In this document: positions 51,327-61,069 of the stretch, in pieces
Layout of the letters: each line of letters opens with the position of its first letter
Position numbering within the stretch: the stretch's first letter is position 1
DNA from: Parabacteroides gordonii MS-1 = DSM 23371
GTDB lineage: Bacteria; Bacteroidota; Bacteroidia; Bacteroidales; Tannerellaceae
Assembly (NCBI RefSeq): GCF_000969825.1
Contig: NZ_KQ033920.1
Span: 186,001 to 250,000 of the forward strand
Direction of reading: 5' to 3'
Length of the DNA: 64,000 bases
The notes under the pieces: model-generated
What the model saw: the letters and a program-made list of their open reading frames with translations, nothing else
Told to the model about the DNA's origin: nothing
The model's database searches: none
Position numbers and translations under genes: made by a program

Positions 51327-53444
51327 ATGAAGAAAATGATTATGGCAGCCGGTATAGCCGTTGCACTTAGTGCTTGTAGTTCGCCGGGGAAAAAGTCTGA
51401 AACCACAGCTCCCGGGGATATTTTCCTGACAGAGTTCACGACCCCGTTTGGTGTTCCTCCTTTCGACAAGATCACATTGGAGGATTATATGCCTGCCTTT
51501 AAAGCAGGGATAGCCGAGCAACAGAAAGACATTGAAGCTATTGTTAACCAGAAGGCTGCACCCGATTTCGAAAATACGATCGTGGCACTCGACCAGAGCG
51601 GAAAGCTGCTGCGCCGGATAAGCCCTGTTTTCTATGGCCAGAACAGTGCCAATACCAACGATGATATGCAGGCATTGAGTCGCGAGCTCTCTCCGCTGCT
51701 GTCGAAGAACAGCGACGATATCCGTCTGAACGCGGAACTGTTCAAACGCGTAAAGGCCGTATACGACAACCAGGAGTCGATGAACCTCGACAAGGAACAG
51801 AAGAAGTTGCTGGAAGAAACCTACAAGGATTTTGTACGTGGCGGTGCCAACCTCGATGCCGAAAAACAGGCTCGCCTGCGTGAACTGAACAGCGAGATAT
51901 CCATGCTCCAACTCACCTTCGGACAGAATATGCTGAAGGAAACCAACGCTTTCAAGCTGGTGATCGACAATAAGGCCGACCTGGCAGGTTTGCCCGAAAG
52001 CCTGGTGCTGAATGCCGAAGCAGCTGCCCGCGCCGCCGGAATGGAAGGCAAATGGGTCTTCACCCTGCACAATCCGAGCGTAATGCCTTTCCTGCAATAT
52101 GCCGACAACCGCGCTTTGCGTGAAAAGATATTCAACGGTTATATCAACCGTGGCAATAACGGCAACGATGCCGACAATAAAGAAGTAGTACGCAAACTGA
52201 TCTCCCTTCGTCTGGAAAAAGCCAAACTGATGGGGTACGACGATTACGCTTCTTTCGTCCTGGAAGACCGTATGGCAAAGACATCCGATAAGGTGTATGC
52301 CCTGCTGGATGAAATTTGGACACCCGCTATCGGCAAGGCAAAAGCCGAACTGGCCGACATCAACGCCGAGATCAGGAAAGAAGGCGGCAACTTCCAGGCT
52401 GAAGGCTGGGATTGGCGTTACTATTTCGAGAAAGCAAAGAAAACCAAATTCGACCTCGACGAGAACCAGGTGCGCCCGTATCTGAAACTCGAGAACGTGC
52501 GCGACGGTGCTTTCTATGTTGCCAACAAGCTGTACGGTATCACTTTTACCCCGATAAAGGATATCCCTCTGCCATATCCCGATGCAGAAGCATTCGAATG
52601 TAAAGACAAGGACGGCACACATCTAGGCGTGTTGTATATGGACTACTTCCCGCGTGCCAGCAAAAAAGGGGGTGCCTGGTGCGGTACTTACCGTTCGCAG
52701 ACTTATCAGGATGGCAAGCGCCAGGCTCCTGTCGTAACGATCGTTTGCAACTTCTCACAGCCGTCTCCGGGTCAACCTGCCTTGTTGAGTGCCGACGAAG
52801 CCGGTACATTGTTCCATGAGTTCGGACATGGCCTGCACAACCTGTTTAAGGATGTACATTATTATGGTGTATCGGGTGTTCCCCGCGACTTCGTTGAGTT
52901 GCCTTCACAGATCATGGAACATTGGGTATTTGAACCGGAAGTGTTGAAGGTTTACGCCAAACATTACCAGACAGGCGAAGTGATCCCGGCCGAACTGATC
53001 GAGAAACTGGATAAGAGCGGCAAGTACGGTCAGGGTTTTGCTACGACCGAATATCTGGCTGCTTCCCTGCTGGATATGGATTTCCATGTATTGAAGGAAG
53101 TACATGACGGTGCAGACGTGATGAAGTTTGAAGAAACCGTACTGGGTGATCGTGGCCTGCTGAAACAGATCCCGCCGCGTTACCGCACTACGTATTTCAA
53201 CCATACGATGGGCGGCGGTTACACAGCCGGTTATTATAGTTATATCTGGGCCGAAGTGCTCGACTCCGATGCTTACCAGGCATTCAAGGAAAGCGGCGAC
53301 ATCTTCAACCCCGAAGTGGCTGCCAAGTTCCGTACCTATGTCCTGACTCCGGGCGGTATCGACGATGCAATGGATATGTACAAGAATTTCCGTGGCAAAG
53401 AACCTAACACCGAACCGTTGCTGAAGAACAGAGGTTTGAAGTAA
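51327..53444 (+). CDS. Second M3-family metallopeptidase lipoprotein
   Basis: 705 residues, the same length as the gene before it, and the zinc motif HEFGHGLH begins at the same residue (497). Lipobox LSAC. Differences cluster in the N-terminal 150 residues and around the active site (HNLFKDVHYYGVSGVPRDFVELPSQIMEHW versus HSLFGDV...VNEHW in the first copy), hinting at different substrate choice after a tandem duplication. The activity expected is that of a periplasmic peptidyl-dipeptidase. Confidence 0.92.
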   Translation: MKKMIMAAGIAVALSACSSPGKKSETTAPGDIFLTEFTTPFGVPPFDKITLEDYMPAFKAGIAEQQKDIEAIVNQKAAPDFENTIVALDQSGKLLRRISPVFYGQNSANTNDDMQALSRELSPLLSKNSDDIRLNAELFKRVKAVYDNQESMNLDKEQKKLLEETYKDFVRGGANLDAEKQARLRELNSEISMLQLTFGQNMLKETNAFKLVIDNKADLAGLPESLVLNAEAAARAAGMEGKWVFTLHNPSVMPFLQYADNRALREKIFNGYINRGNNGNDADNKEVVRKLISLRLEKAKLMGYDDYASFVLEDRMAKTSDKVYALLDEIWTPAIGKAKAELADINAEIRKEGGNFQAEGWDWRYYFEKAKKTKFDLDENQVRPYLKLENVRDGAFYVANKLYGITFTPIKDIPLPYPDAEAFECKDKDGTHLGVLYMDYFPRASKKGGAWCGTYRSQTYQDGKRQAPVVTIVCNFSQPSPGQPALLSADEAGTLFHEFGHGLHNLFKDVHYYGVSGVPRDFVELPSQIMEHWVFEPEVLKVYAKHYQTGEVIPAELIEKLDKSGKYGQGFATTEYLAASLLDMDFHVLKEVHDGADVMKFEETVLGDRGLLKQIPPRYRTTYFNHTMGGGYTAGYYSYIWAEVLDSDAYQAFKESGDIFNPEVAAKFRTYVLTPGGIDDAMDMYKNFRGKEPNTEPLLKNRGLK

Positions 53445-53486
53445 GATCATAAACAAGGATAACGCGGAACACGCGGACAATCACAG

Positions 53487-53553
53487 ATTAGGGTGTCTAC
53501 TTAGTATGTAGTAGACACCCTAATTCGCGTTAAATAGACATCCTAATAAGCGT
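53487..53553. repeat. TTAGGGTGTCTA repeat cluster with a hairpin
   Basis: ATTAGGGTGTCTAC (53487-53500) is perfectly inverted at 53511-53524 around a 10-nt loop. A third, diverged copy (ATAGACATCCTAATAAGCG, 53535-53553) follows in the same direction as the second. The last codons of the truncated RhuM-type gene are made of this repeat. Confidence 0.75.
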
Positions 53554-54176
53554 ATTTGTGCGGTATAAATCGTAACACTCACTCCGGGAATGCGTTTGGT
53601 AAAAAGCGTCAAGACGGTATCGTCTATATAATTATCGATCAGGATAAGAGACTTTGTAGCCGTTCGCACCAGGTCAGAGGCAAATTTGTAGGCATCGAAT
53701 AGTTGCCCATCATAGAAAATACCTTCTACCGGCGGCAGGGATGTTTTGATGAAGAAGTCGAACTTTTCATCGTATTCAGAGAATTTGGAATTCATTCTCT
53801 GTTCAATAACTTCTATTCGCTGATTGATTGTATAGCCTTTCAGCATGTATTCTTTTAGTATCCTGTTCGCCCATATTCTGAATTGAGTGCCTCTTTGTGA
53901 TTTCACACGATAACCGACAGAGATAATGACATCGAGACTATAAGCTTTAACCGGTTTGTCTGAATTTGCAATATGCAAAAAATGCATATTGCTTTTTTCA
54001 TCCAGCTCTTTTTCTTTGAATATGTTGCCTATATGTCTGGCAATAACTGATTGGTCTCTTTGAAAAAGTTCTATCATTTGTGCTTGAGTCAGCCAAACGG
54101 TTTCATCTTCCATTCTGACCTCTAATTGCAGAGTGTTTTCTGATTGATAAATAATAATTTCTCCTTTGTCTTTCAT
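53520..54176 (-). CDS. Truncated RhuM-family protein
   Basis: 218 residues: VWLTQAQMIELFQRDQSVIARHIGNIFKE, then YSLDVIISVGYRVKSQRGTQFRIWANRILKEYMLKGYTIN, the usual RhuM core, and FYDGQLFDAYKFASDLVRTATKSLILIDNYIDDTVLTLF, which in full-length relatives starts a longer C-terminal domain. Here it stops about 15 residues after VSVTIYT, inside a short repeat cluster. About 100 residues seem lost. The gene has a promoter box, so a short product may still be made; otherwise it is a decaying gene. Confidence 0.75.
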   Translation of the reverse strand: MKDKGEIIIYQSENTLQLEVRMEDETVWLTQAQMIELFQRDQSVIARHIGNIFKEKELDEKSNMHFLHIANSDKPVKAYSLDVIISVGYRVKSQRGTQFRIWANRILKEYMLKGYTINQRIEVIEQRMNSKFSEYDEKFDFFIKTSLPPVEGIFYDGQLFDAYKFASDLVRTATKSLILIDNYIDDTVLTLFTKRIPGVSVTIYTAQIRLLGCLFNAN

Positions 54177-54209
54177 AATTAATATGTTTTGATTCTTGAG
54201 TTATGTAGG

Positions 54210-54217
54210 CAAAGGTA
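54210..54217 (-). promoter_or_regulatory. -7 box TACCTTTG for the truncated RhuM-type gene
   Basis: Exact TAnnTTTG on the minus strand, 34 bp before the ATG at 54176. Confidence 0.6.
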
Positions 54218-54275
54218 TTCATTTCAATGGATATAGAATACGGATTGGCTAAAATATTTTCATAGGTGAATGTTT

Positions 54276-55607
54276 TTATATCTTAGCAGATGTGAAACCT
54301 TTCTTTGCAAACTTTCCCGGATACCCGAAAGCGATAGCCAGCAAAGCGCCAAGTCCTAACAGATAAGGATAGTACAGATATTGCATGATCTCGATAGGAG
54401 AGACGCCACCCAGTCCGGCAGCCATCAGCAGTTGTGCGCCATAAGGGATAATGCCCTGCACGAAACAGGAGAAGATATCGAGCAGGCTGGCACTGCGGCG
54501 CGGGTCTACATGGAAACGGTCGGCGATGTCTTTGGCGATCGGGCCTGCCATGATCAGGGCGATTGTATTGTTTGCCGTGCAGAGGTTGGCAAAGCTCACC
54601 AGGGCGGCAATACTCAGCTCAGCCCCTTTTGAGGAGCGGATATGTGAAGTCAGCTTCCCGATGATCCAGTCGATACCGCCGTTGTAGCGGATCATTTCCA
54701 GCATACCGCCGGCCAGCAGGGTGACGATGATCAGTTCGCCCATGTTCGTGATACCGAGCCCCATCGAAGCCGTCCATCCCCATACGTCGAAACCGCCTGT
54801 CAGCAGTCCCACGACACCCGACAGCAGGATGCCGATAAACAATACCAACATCACGTTCACACCGAAGATAGCCGTTACGAGCACTACGATATAAGGTATC
54901 ACCTTGACCCATTCGATCGTTCCGGGAGCGTAGTCGCTGTCTATACCGCTACCAACCAATACATATATTATTCCTGTGAGAATCGCTATCGGAAGGGCAA
55001 TGCGGATGTTCACCTTAAACTTATCGTTCATATTGCATCCCTGTGTACGGGTGGCAACAATGGTTGTATCCGAAATAAACGACAGGTTATCGCCGAACAT
55101 CGCCCCGCTGACAACTACGCCGAGCATCAGGGCATCGGGCATCCCTGTCTTGGCCGCAATACCCACCGCCACGGGGGCCAGTGCAACGATCGTCCCGACC
55201 GAAGTACCCACCGAAATGGAGATAAAACAAGCCGCCAGGAAGATACCGGCCGCCAGCAGGTTACCGGGCAGGATCGACATCGCCAGGTTGACGGTCGCAT
55301 CTACCGCCCCCATCGACTTAGCCGTTTGGGCGAAAGCGCCTGCCAGGATGAAGATAAGCACCATCAGCATGATATTGGTGTTGGCTGCTCCACGGCAGAA
55401 CTGTTCGATGCGGTTGGATAGTTTTCCACCCTTGGATATGGCGATGGCAACCACCGACGAGATAACGAAAGCAACCGTAATAGGCATCTTGTAGAAATCG
55501 CCCGCCAATATCGAAACAACCAGGTAGGTGAGGAGGAATACCAGTAACGGTATCAACGCCCACGCATTCGGTGCATGGTTCAAAGGGGAATTTGTATCTT
55601 TTATCAT
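54276..55607 (-). CDS. Na+/H+ antiporter, NhaC family
   Basis: 443 residues from the ATG at 55607; a TTG at 55613 is two codons earlier. About eleven hydrophobic helices. NhaC-type signatures include FISISVGTSVGTIVALAPVAVGIA, SGAMFGDNLSFISDTTIVATRTQG and NLCTANNTIALIMAGPIAKDIADRF. It exchanges sodium for protons (or related substrates such as malate/lactate in close relatives) across the inner membrane. It lies 17 bp after the DUF5686 gene on the same strand, perhaps one transcript. Confidence 0.9.
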   Translation of the reverse strand: MIKDTNSPLNHAPNAWALIPLLVFLLTYLVVSILAGDFYKMPITVAFVISSVVAIAISKGGKLSNRIEQFCRGAANTNIMLMVLIFILAGAFAQTAKSMGAVDATVNLAMSILPGNLLAAGIFLAACFISISVGTSVGTIVALAPVAVGIAAKTGMPDALMLGVVVSGAMFGDNLSFISDTTIVATRTQGCNMNDKFKVNIRIALPIAILTGIIYVLVGSGIDSDYAPGTIEWVKVIPYIVVLVTAIFGVNVMLVLFIGILLSGVVGLLTGGFDVWGWTASMGLGITNMGELIIVTLLAGGMLEMIRYNGGIDWIIGKLTSHIRSSKGAELSIAALVSFANLCTANNTIALIMAGPIAKDIADRFHVDPRRSASLLDIFSCFVQGIIPYGAQLLMAAGLGGVSPIEIMQYLYYPYLLGLGALLAIAFGYPGKFAKKGFTSAKI

Positions 55608-55624
55608 ATTCAAATCTCAATAGC

Positions 55625-58213
55625 TTAGAAGGAGAAGCGTAAAGCAATACGTACGCCGCCTTTCTTTATATTCGGTTCGTTCAGGTAAGTCAGACGGCGG
55701 TAATAGTCGATGCGGAGTATCTTGAAAATATTCTCCAGGCCGACGCTGGCTTCCATATAAGGCGTGTTACCCAGGGGACGTGTCCCGTCGGGCAAGACGA
55801 ACAGGCCGGGTGTCATGGTCGGATTGTTCTTGTCTGTCAGTCCGCCATAGATACCGTTGAAAGAGATCACTTCGCGCAGACGCAGCCACTTAACACCCGG
55901 GATACGGTTCAGTATCCATCCTTTCATATAATAGGTGGCATTGAATGAAACGTACTGGTCGGTAACGAATTCCAACGCATTCATCATATGGAATGCTTCC
56001 GGCTGAATGGTGATGGACTGGTTGGTGTTCGGCAATATCAGCAGGGGGAAAGGAACCTTGTTCCATACTTTCCCGGCTTTCAGCTGTGTATCGATATGCC
56101 CGAAGGAAGATAACCAGATACGTTTCTCGGCACTGACTTCCGTATGGTTGTAGGTGTATTCGCCCCCTAACACTTTCAGGCCTAGCTGGTGTGAGAGCTT
56201 GAAGATAGGAGCGTCTTTCGACAGGTTGAATACCGACTCTTTACCGGAACGGCCGTCGTAGGAGCGTTCGCCCGGAGCAAAACGGAGTTGTGTACCGATC
56301 TCGGATGTGGTGATGCTTTTCTTGTGTATCAGCATACCGTCGGCATCTTTCTCTATGTATTTAAGCGTTCCCGCCGCCTGGTTGTTCTGGTTGTACACCC
56401 ATGACCGCCAGGTAAGGCCGTTCAGCCATTCTTTTTCATACTGGAACATCGACTTGCGGATATACTGCATCTTGGTAACAGGTTCGCCCACTTTCCAGGC
56501 AACGAAGATGTTGTCTTTGCTGGTAAAGAGGAAGTCCTGTCCCGGAGTATATACGTCGTATTCCTGGATGAAGGAGAGGTTGTTGACCGGGCTTTCTCCT
56601 TCGTGGTAGAGCTTCTTGTTGAAGCTATGGGTCAGTTTGACGTTGTATTTCAGTTTACGGTCGTTCGTTCCGTAGGCCAGGTAGCCGCTGGCGAACCAGT
56701 AAGGGTTCAGGTTGGCTGTCGTCATACCGCCGACACGCAGGCGGACACCTTCCAGGCTGTTACCACTGATGGTCGTATTCATCGGCCCGAAGTCGAACTT
56801 GGTCGATTTCTTGTCGCCCGCCGTTGGGATGTAGCCGGATATGAGTATCTCTGCCGTTTTGATGATTACGTTGAAGGCCGGGACTTTCCGGAGCTGTGCC
56901 AGCAAGTCGTCCAGTGCATTCTCTTTTTCCTTCAGCGGGACATGGCGGTTGTTTACCCAGAACGTATCGGTTTGCTCGATTGCAACAGGCAGGGTGTGAA
57001 GCGAGCCCAACAGGTTGAAAACGGAGTCGGCTTGCGCTTGTTCTATATTGAAATTGTATTTGTCGTAGTTCCTTAACTGGTGTGCATAGAGTTGTTGCGC
57101 TCCTTTCACCAGGTAGAAGTTGACGTAAGTGTTTTCGTTCTTGACCACCCAGGTGCTGTCGGGCATCCGTTCGAATTCCTGTTCGATACGGAGCTTATCC
57201 ACCCAGTTGAGGTTGATGTTGACCGGCGTGTTGAGCAGGAATTTCTTTAGGGCATAGTTCCCGTCCAGCGTAATATACAGTCTTCCGGTGAAACCGTAAC
57301 TCTGACTGTTGACCGGGACGAAAGCCAGGTCGACGCATTTATCGCCGCCGATATCCAGCGTATCCATAATATAATACTTATAATAGCTGGTAGCCAGGGT
57401 GGAGGATAGCGGGCTGACGAAACGGTTCAGCAGGATATTGATATTGTTGTCGAAGATATTGATTCCCTGGAATATCTCTTCGAGGTTGGAGGTGATGCCG
57501 CCGCCGTCGTCGAGTGTCTGGTCGACGCCCTGCATACGTTTTCCTTTGACGATCGTCTTTTCTGTTTTCGGTTGCTTGCGGTAATACTTATCCGCAAGGG
57601 TTTCACGAACGGAAAGGGTCAGGATCGGTTTACCGTTGAACTCGGAGGTGTCGAGATAGTTCCGGATGAATTTGAACTTCTTCATGAACTTGTTCTTCTC
57701 GAAGTCCGGGTTGAAGTCGTCCAAAGAGAGGGAAAGCTTTTCGTACACTTCCGTCTGGTATTCGTCTTTCGCTTCGATGCGGTTGTCGTTCTTATGCTCG
57801 ATCACCTTCCGGATCAGTTCGACTGCCGGGTTGTCTTTGCGGGTGTATTTCTCTCTTTTGGGTTTTACAACCACCTCGGAGATCTCGAAAGCCGTAGGAC
57901 GTATCTTTATGTCGAGGCCGTCGTTCTTCTGGCCTGTTTTCAGGTCGATCACTTTGGTATCGTATCCCAGCGATGCGAAGGCCAGTTTATTGTACCCCTT
58001 ATCGTTCTGAAGGGTAAACTTCCCGTTATCGTCGGTCATTGCACCAATCGTGGAGCCGTCGAAGTAGACGGATACAAAGGCCAAAGGCTCTCCGGTGATT
58101 GAATCTTTCACAATACCGGATGCAGAAGTAATGCTTTGAGCATATAAAACAGAGATACCAGTCACTGCCTGCAATAAAACCAACAGTAATATAAAGCGAA
58201 TTCTTTTTACCAT
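55625..58213 (-). CDS. DUF5686 outer-membrane protein with carboxypeptidase-like plug
   Basis: 862 residues: signal peptide (GISVLYAQ), a CarboxypepD_reg-like domain (ASGIVKDSITGEPLAFVSVYFDGSTIGAMTDDNGKFTL), then the long DUF5686 region and a beta-barrel-like end finishing GGVRIALRFSF, with a terminal Phe suited to outer-membrane assembly. The role is unknown, but the family is a common Bacteroidetes outer-membrane barrel. It precedes the NhaC gene in a likely two-gene unit and has its own promoter. Confidence 0.88.
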   Translation of the reverse strand: MVKRIRFILLLVLLQAVTGISVLYAQSITSASGIVKDSITGEPLAFVSVYFDGSTIGAMTDDNGKFTLQNDKGYNKLAFASLGYDTKVIDLKTGQKNDGLDIKIRPTAFEISEVVVKPKREKYTRKDNPAVELIRKVIEHKNDNRIEAKDEYQTEVYEKLSLSLDDFNPDFEKNKFMKKFKFIRNYLDTSEFNGKPILTLSVRETLADKYYRKQPKTEKTIVKGKRMQGVDQTLDDGGGITSNLEEIFQGINIFDNNINILLNRFVSPLSSTLATSYYKYYIMDTLDIGGDKCVDLAFVPVNSQSYGFTGRLYITLDGNYALKKFLLNTPVNINLNWVDKLRIEQEFERMPDSTWVVKNENTYVNFYLVKGAQQLYAHQLRNYDKYNFNIEQAQADSVFNLLGSLHTLPVAIEQTDTFWVNNRHVPLKEKENALDDLLAQLRKVPAFNVIIKTAEILISGYIPTAGDKKSTKFDFGPMNTTISGNSLEGVRLRVGGMTTANLNPYWFASGYLAYGTNDRKLKYNVKLTHSFNKKLYHEGESPVNNLSFIQEYDVYTPGQDFLFTSKDNIFVAWKVGEPVTKMQYIRKSMFQYEKEWLNGLTWRSWVYNQNNQAAGTLKYIEKDADGMLIHKKSITTSEIGTQLRFAPGERSYDGRSGKESVFNLSKDAPIFKLSHQLGLKVLGGEYTYNHTEVSAEKRIWLSSFGHIDTQLKAGKVWNKVPFPLLILPNTNQSITIQPEAFHMMNALEFVTDQYVSFNATYYMKGWILNRIPGVKWLRLREVISFNGIYGGLTDKNNPTMTPGLFVLPDGTRPLGNTPYMEASVGLENIFKILRIDYYRRLTYLNEPNIKKGGVRIALRFSF

Positions 58214-58250
58214 GAAACTAACGTTATTCCTTCTCGGATAATGCAGTTGG

Positions 58251-58258
58251 CAAAGGTA
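58251..58258 (-). promoter_or_regulatory. -7 box TACCTTTG for the DUF5686 gene
   Basis: Exact match on the minus strand, 38 bp before the ATG at 58213. Confidence 0.6.
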
Positions 58259-58357
58259 GTCTTTTTCTTCGGAGGGAGGATGTATGCCTTATTAATAATA
58301 TTTAATCATAAGGGATGAAAATGAAGGGTGAATTCTTGGGGAAGTTAATTAATTAGT

Positions 58358-58365
58358 TAACTTTG
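58358..58365 (+). promoter_or_regulatory. -7 box TAACTTTG for the HigBA-type pair
   Basis: Plus-strand match 27 bp before the ATG at 58392. Confidence 0.6.
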
Positions 58366-58391
58366 CGGGTGATAATACTAAAATCGTAATT

Positions 58392-58739
58392 ATGAAAAGT
58401 AGACGAGAGATTCTTTTGTATAAAGATTACTTTAAATTGTTCTATGCCCCTCTATCTGCCGGAGTTAGAAACAAAATAAAGTATGTTTTAAAGGTGTTGC
58501 AAGAAGAAGAGAATGTACCTGTCAGGTTTTTTAAACATGTAGAAGGTGTGAAAGGTTTGTATGAAATACGAGTTGAATACGAAAGTAATATATATCGTAT
58601 TTTCTGTTGTCTGGATGACGGGCGGATTGTAGTTCTTTTTAATGGCTTTCAAAAGAAATCACAGAAAACTCCATTGAAAGAAATAGAATTGGCAACCAGA
58701 ATTATGAAAGAATATTTTAAAGGAAAGAAAGGTAAATGA
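58392..58739 (+). CDS. RelE/HigB-type (phage Gp49-like) toxin
   Basis: 115 residues, basic, with the RelE-fold pattern KYVLKVLQEEENVPVRFFKHVEGVKGLYEIRVEYESNIYRIFCCLDDGRIVVLFNGFQKKSQKTP, and a Lys-rich tail. Such toxins cleave mRNA at the ribosome. The toxin comes first and overlaps the antitoxin by 4 bp, the order of HigBA modules. Arg and Lys residues expected at the active site (YEIRVE, YRIF, FQKKSQKTP) are present. Confidence 0.88.
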   Translation: MKSRREILLYKDYFKLFYAPLSAGVRNKIKYVLKVLQEEENVPVRFFKHVEGVKGLYEIRVEYESNIYRIFCCLDDGRIVVLFNGFQKKSQKTPLKEIELATRIMKEYFKGKKGK

Positions 58740-59068
58740 ATATGAAAGAAGAATATTTGAGCGAAGAGAAACAAGAACAAATAATGCAGTGTCATACATT
58801 CGACGAATTATTAGATGTTGAATTGGGCCCTGCCGGAACTCCCGAACGTGATCAGTTTGAAGAAGATGCACAAGCTTTCATTCTTGCCGAGCGCTTGAGA
58901 GAAGAGCGCCTTAAAGCTGGTTTGACCCAGGAGCAACTAGCAGCGAGGATCGGTACAAAGAAAAGTTATATCTCCCGTATTGAGAACGGAAAGTGTGATG
59001 TACGGTTACCGACTTTATATAAGATATTCCGTGGATTAGGAAAGAGGATAAGCGTGACCGTTTTGTGA
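58736..59068 (+). CDS. HigA-type XRE antitoxin
   Basis: 110 residues; the C-terminal half is a classic XRE helix-turn-helix (LREERLKAGLTQEQLAARIGTKKSYISRIENGKCDVRLPTLYKIFRGLG). The N-terminal acidic half should bind the toxin. It neutralises the toxin and represses the shared promoter, as HigA proteins do. Followed by a strong bidirectional hairpin. Confidence 0.9.
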   Translation: MNMKEEYLSEEKQEQIMQCHTFDELLDVELGPAGTPERDQFEEDAQAFILAERLREERLKAGLTQEQLAARIGTKKSYISRIENGKCDVRLPTLYKIFRGLGKRISVTVL

Positions 59069-59101
59069 GATATCTTCACCAGGTCGTTTATCATACATAC
59101 C

Positions 59102-59138
59102 AACAAGGGGCTGCTTGCGTAACAAACAGCCCCTTGTT
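59102..59138. terminator. Bidirectional hairpin between higA and fadD
   Basis: ACAAGGGGCTG and CAGCCCCTTGT form an 11-bp stem. It lies between convergent genes. Confidence 0.75.
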
Positions 59139-59157
59139 ATTTACCTTACAGTTTCTT

Positions 59158-61059
59158 TTACAGCGACTTCAAATTCACCGTATTCACCGGGTTCTTTCCT
59201 TCCGGCGTATACAGGAGGTCTATGCGGTCGGCATAAGCCTTTTCCACTTTGCCGCGTACGATCTTCATGGTGCTGTTTACCAGGCCATTCTGTTCGGTGA
59301 AAGGCTCCGGGAGAACAGCGAATGTTGTCGGTAGCCAGCGGTCGGGGAACATAGCAGCCAGGTCGCCCCCTTTGCGGAAACGGTCGATCTGACCCTGGAT
59401 AATGCGGATTGCTTCTTCTTTGCCTTTATCGGAATTGAGATCGAGCTGCTGATGCGCCAGATGTTTCTTCAAACGTTCTTTGTTGGGTACGACCAGAGCC
59501 ACGGTGTAAGGATTCTGGTTATTGTAGAGCAACAGCTGGTCGATGCAGGAAGAATGTTCAACCAAGGCCTCTTCAATCCCTTCCGGACTGTATTTCTCGC
59601 CGTCGCTACCGATCAGCAAGCTTTTGAAACGGCCCAGTACATACAGTAATCCGTCTTTACCCATATAACCCATGTCGCCGGTATAAAGCCAGCCGTCTTT
59701 GACTGTGTCGGCTGTCGAGGTTGGGTTTTTCCAGTAACCGGCCATAACGTTCTCTCCACGGATAACGATTTCACCTTTCTCGCCGACGGGCAATTCTTTT
59801 CCATCCAGGTCGCATATTTTCAGGTCGAGCGGCTGAACCAGTACGCCGCTACTTCCGAACCGGTGATGGCGCGGGCCATTGGTCGAGATGACGGGAGTCG
59901 CTTCACTCAGTCCGTAACCCTGGAACATCGGCAGGCCGATGGCATAATAGAACTTCTGCAAATCTTTGTCCAGCAAGGCACCGCCGCCGATAAAGAACTT
60001 CAGTTCTCCCCCGAAGTTTTCGCGTACTTTCGAGAAGATGAGACTGTCGAACAGGGCAACGACCGGCTTTAGGAGGAAACGCCATCCGCGTCCTTTGTCA
60101 TCGCCGCCGTCACCATTGTAAGTATAGGCCACGTTCAGCCCCATGTGGAATAGGCGGTTTACCAGGTTGCCCTGTGCACGGATTCCTTGCTCGATGTTCT
60201 TCTTGAAGTTCTTGGCCAGAGCCGGAACACTCAATATCAGGTAAGGCTTGAACTCCTTGATATTTATCGGTATATTCTTTAGAGTCTCCATACCTGTCTT
60301 TCCTACCTGTACCGTAGCGACGGACGCTCCTTTATACATAAATATATAGAAGCCGACCACATGGGCGAAGCAATGGTCGAGGGGAAGGATAACCAATGTG
60401 CGCCAGGTATCGTCGATATCCACACAGGTAAGCGATTGTTCGACATTGGCGGTATAATTACGGTGCGTCAGGATAACCCCTTTCGGGTCGGCTGTCGTAC
60501 CGGATGTATAAGTGATGGTGGCATAATCGTCATTCGTCAGCGACTGTCCGATTGCCAGGAATTCATCCAGCGGATGCGTCTGAAGGTACTCTTTTCCCAT
60601 TCCGATCACTTTGGAAAGAGGTATTTCTTTCTCCTTATATTCCGGCTGGTCGTCAAAAACAATCACCTGCCGGATAAGAGGCAGTTTATCCATGATCGCC
60701 CGTATCTTCTTCAGCTGGTTGCCCGATACCATGATGTATTTCACGTCGGCATGCAGCAGTCGGAACAGCAGGTCGTTGGCCTCTTCCAGTTTAATGGAAA
60801 GGGGCACATTGGTGGCTCCGGCATAGAACATGGCCAGCTCGCCGATGATCCAGGCGTTGCGGCCTTCGCTCAGTAAAGCCATGTTGTCACCCTTCTTTAC
60901 CCCGAGGGCAACCAGTCCGGCTCCAAGGGTGTAAACCTGTTCTTTCACCTCTGTGTAAGAAGTCGGTTCGAACTTGTCTTTCGTCTTTTCCCATAAGAAC
61001 GGGTTGTCGGGGAATTGCTTCACCGAGCTTTCAAAAAAGTCAATAAGCGTCTTTTTCAT
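59158..61059 (-). CDS. Long-chain fatty acid-CoA ligase (AMP-binding family)
   Basis: 633 residues of an adenylate-forming enzyme. The P-loop-like motif ITYTSGTTADPKGVILTH, FQGYGLSEATPVIS and WLYTGDMGYMGKDGLLYVLGR are all intact; the C-terminal lysine segment NSTMKIVRGKV is present. It activates long-chain fatty acids to acyl-CoA at the membrane. It begins 10 bp after mfd ends, on the same strand, so the two are probably cotranscribed. Confidence 0.92.
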   Translation of the reverse strand: MKKTLIDFFESSVKQFPDNPFLWEKTKDKFEPTSYTEVKEQVYTLGAGLVALGVKKGDNMALLSEGRNAWIIGELAMFYAGATNVPLSIKLEEANDLLFRLLHADVKYIMVSGNQLKKIRAIMDKLPLIRQVIVFDDQPEYKEKEIPLSKVIGMGKEYLQTHPLDEFLAIGQSLTNDDYATITYTSGTTADPKGVILTHRNYTANVEQSLTCVDIDDTWRTLVILPLDHCFAHVVGFYIFMYKGASVATVQVGKTGMETLKNIPINIKEFKPYLILSVPALAKNFKKNIEQGIRAQGNLVNRLFHMGLNVAYTYNGDGGDDKGRGWRFLLKPVVALFDSLIFSKVRENFGGELKFFIGGGALLDKDLQKFYYAIGLPMFQGYGLSEATPVISTNGPRHHRFGSSGVLVQPLDLKICDLDGKELPVGEKGEIVIRGENVMAGYWKNPTSTADTVKDGWLYTGDMGYMGKDGLLYVLGRFKSLLIGSDGEKYSPEGIEEALVEHSSCIDQLLLYNNQNPYTVALVVPNKERLKKHLAHQQLDLNSDKGKEEAIRIIQGQIDRFRKGGDLAAMFPDRWLPTTFAVLPEPFTEQNGLVNSTMKIVRGKVEKAYADRIDLLYTPEGKNPVNTVNLKSL

Positions 61060-61069
61060 CTGATATCGT

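Noticed and set aside
49389-52622. Long minus-strand frames (532 and 444 residues) opposite the M3 peptidases
   Set aside because: The two resemble each other only because the sense genes are paralogues; no start signals or family motifs.
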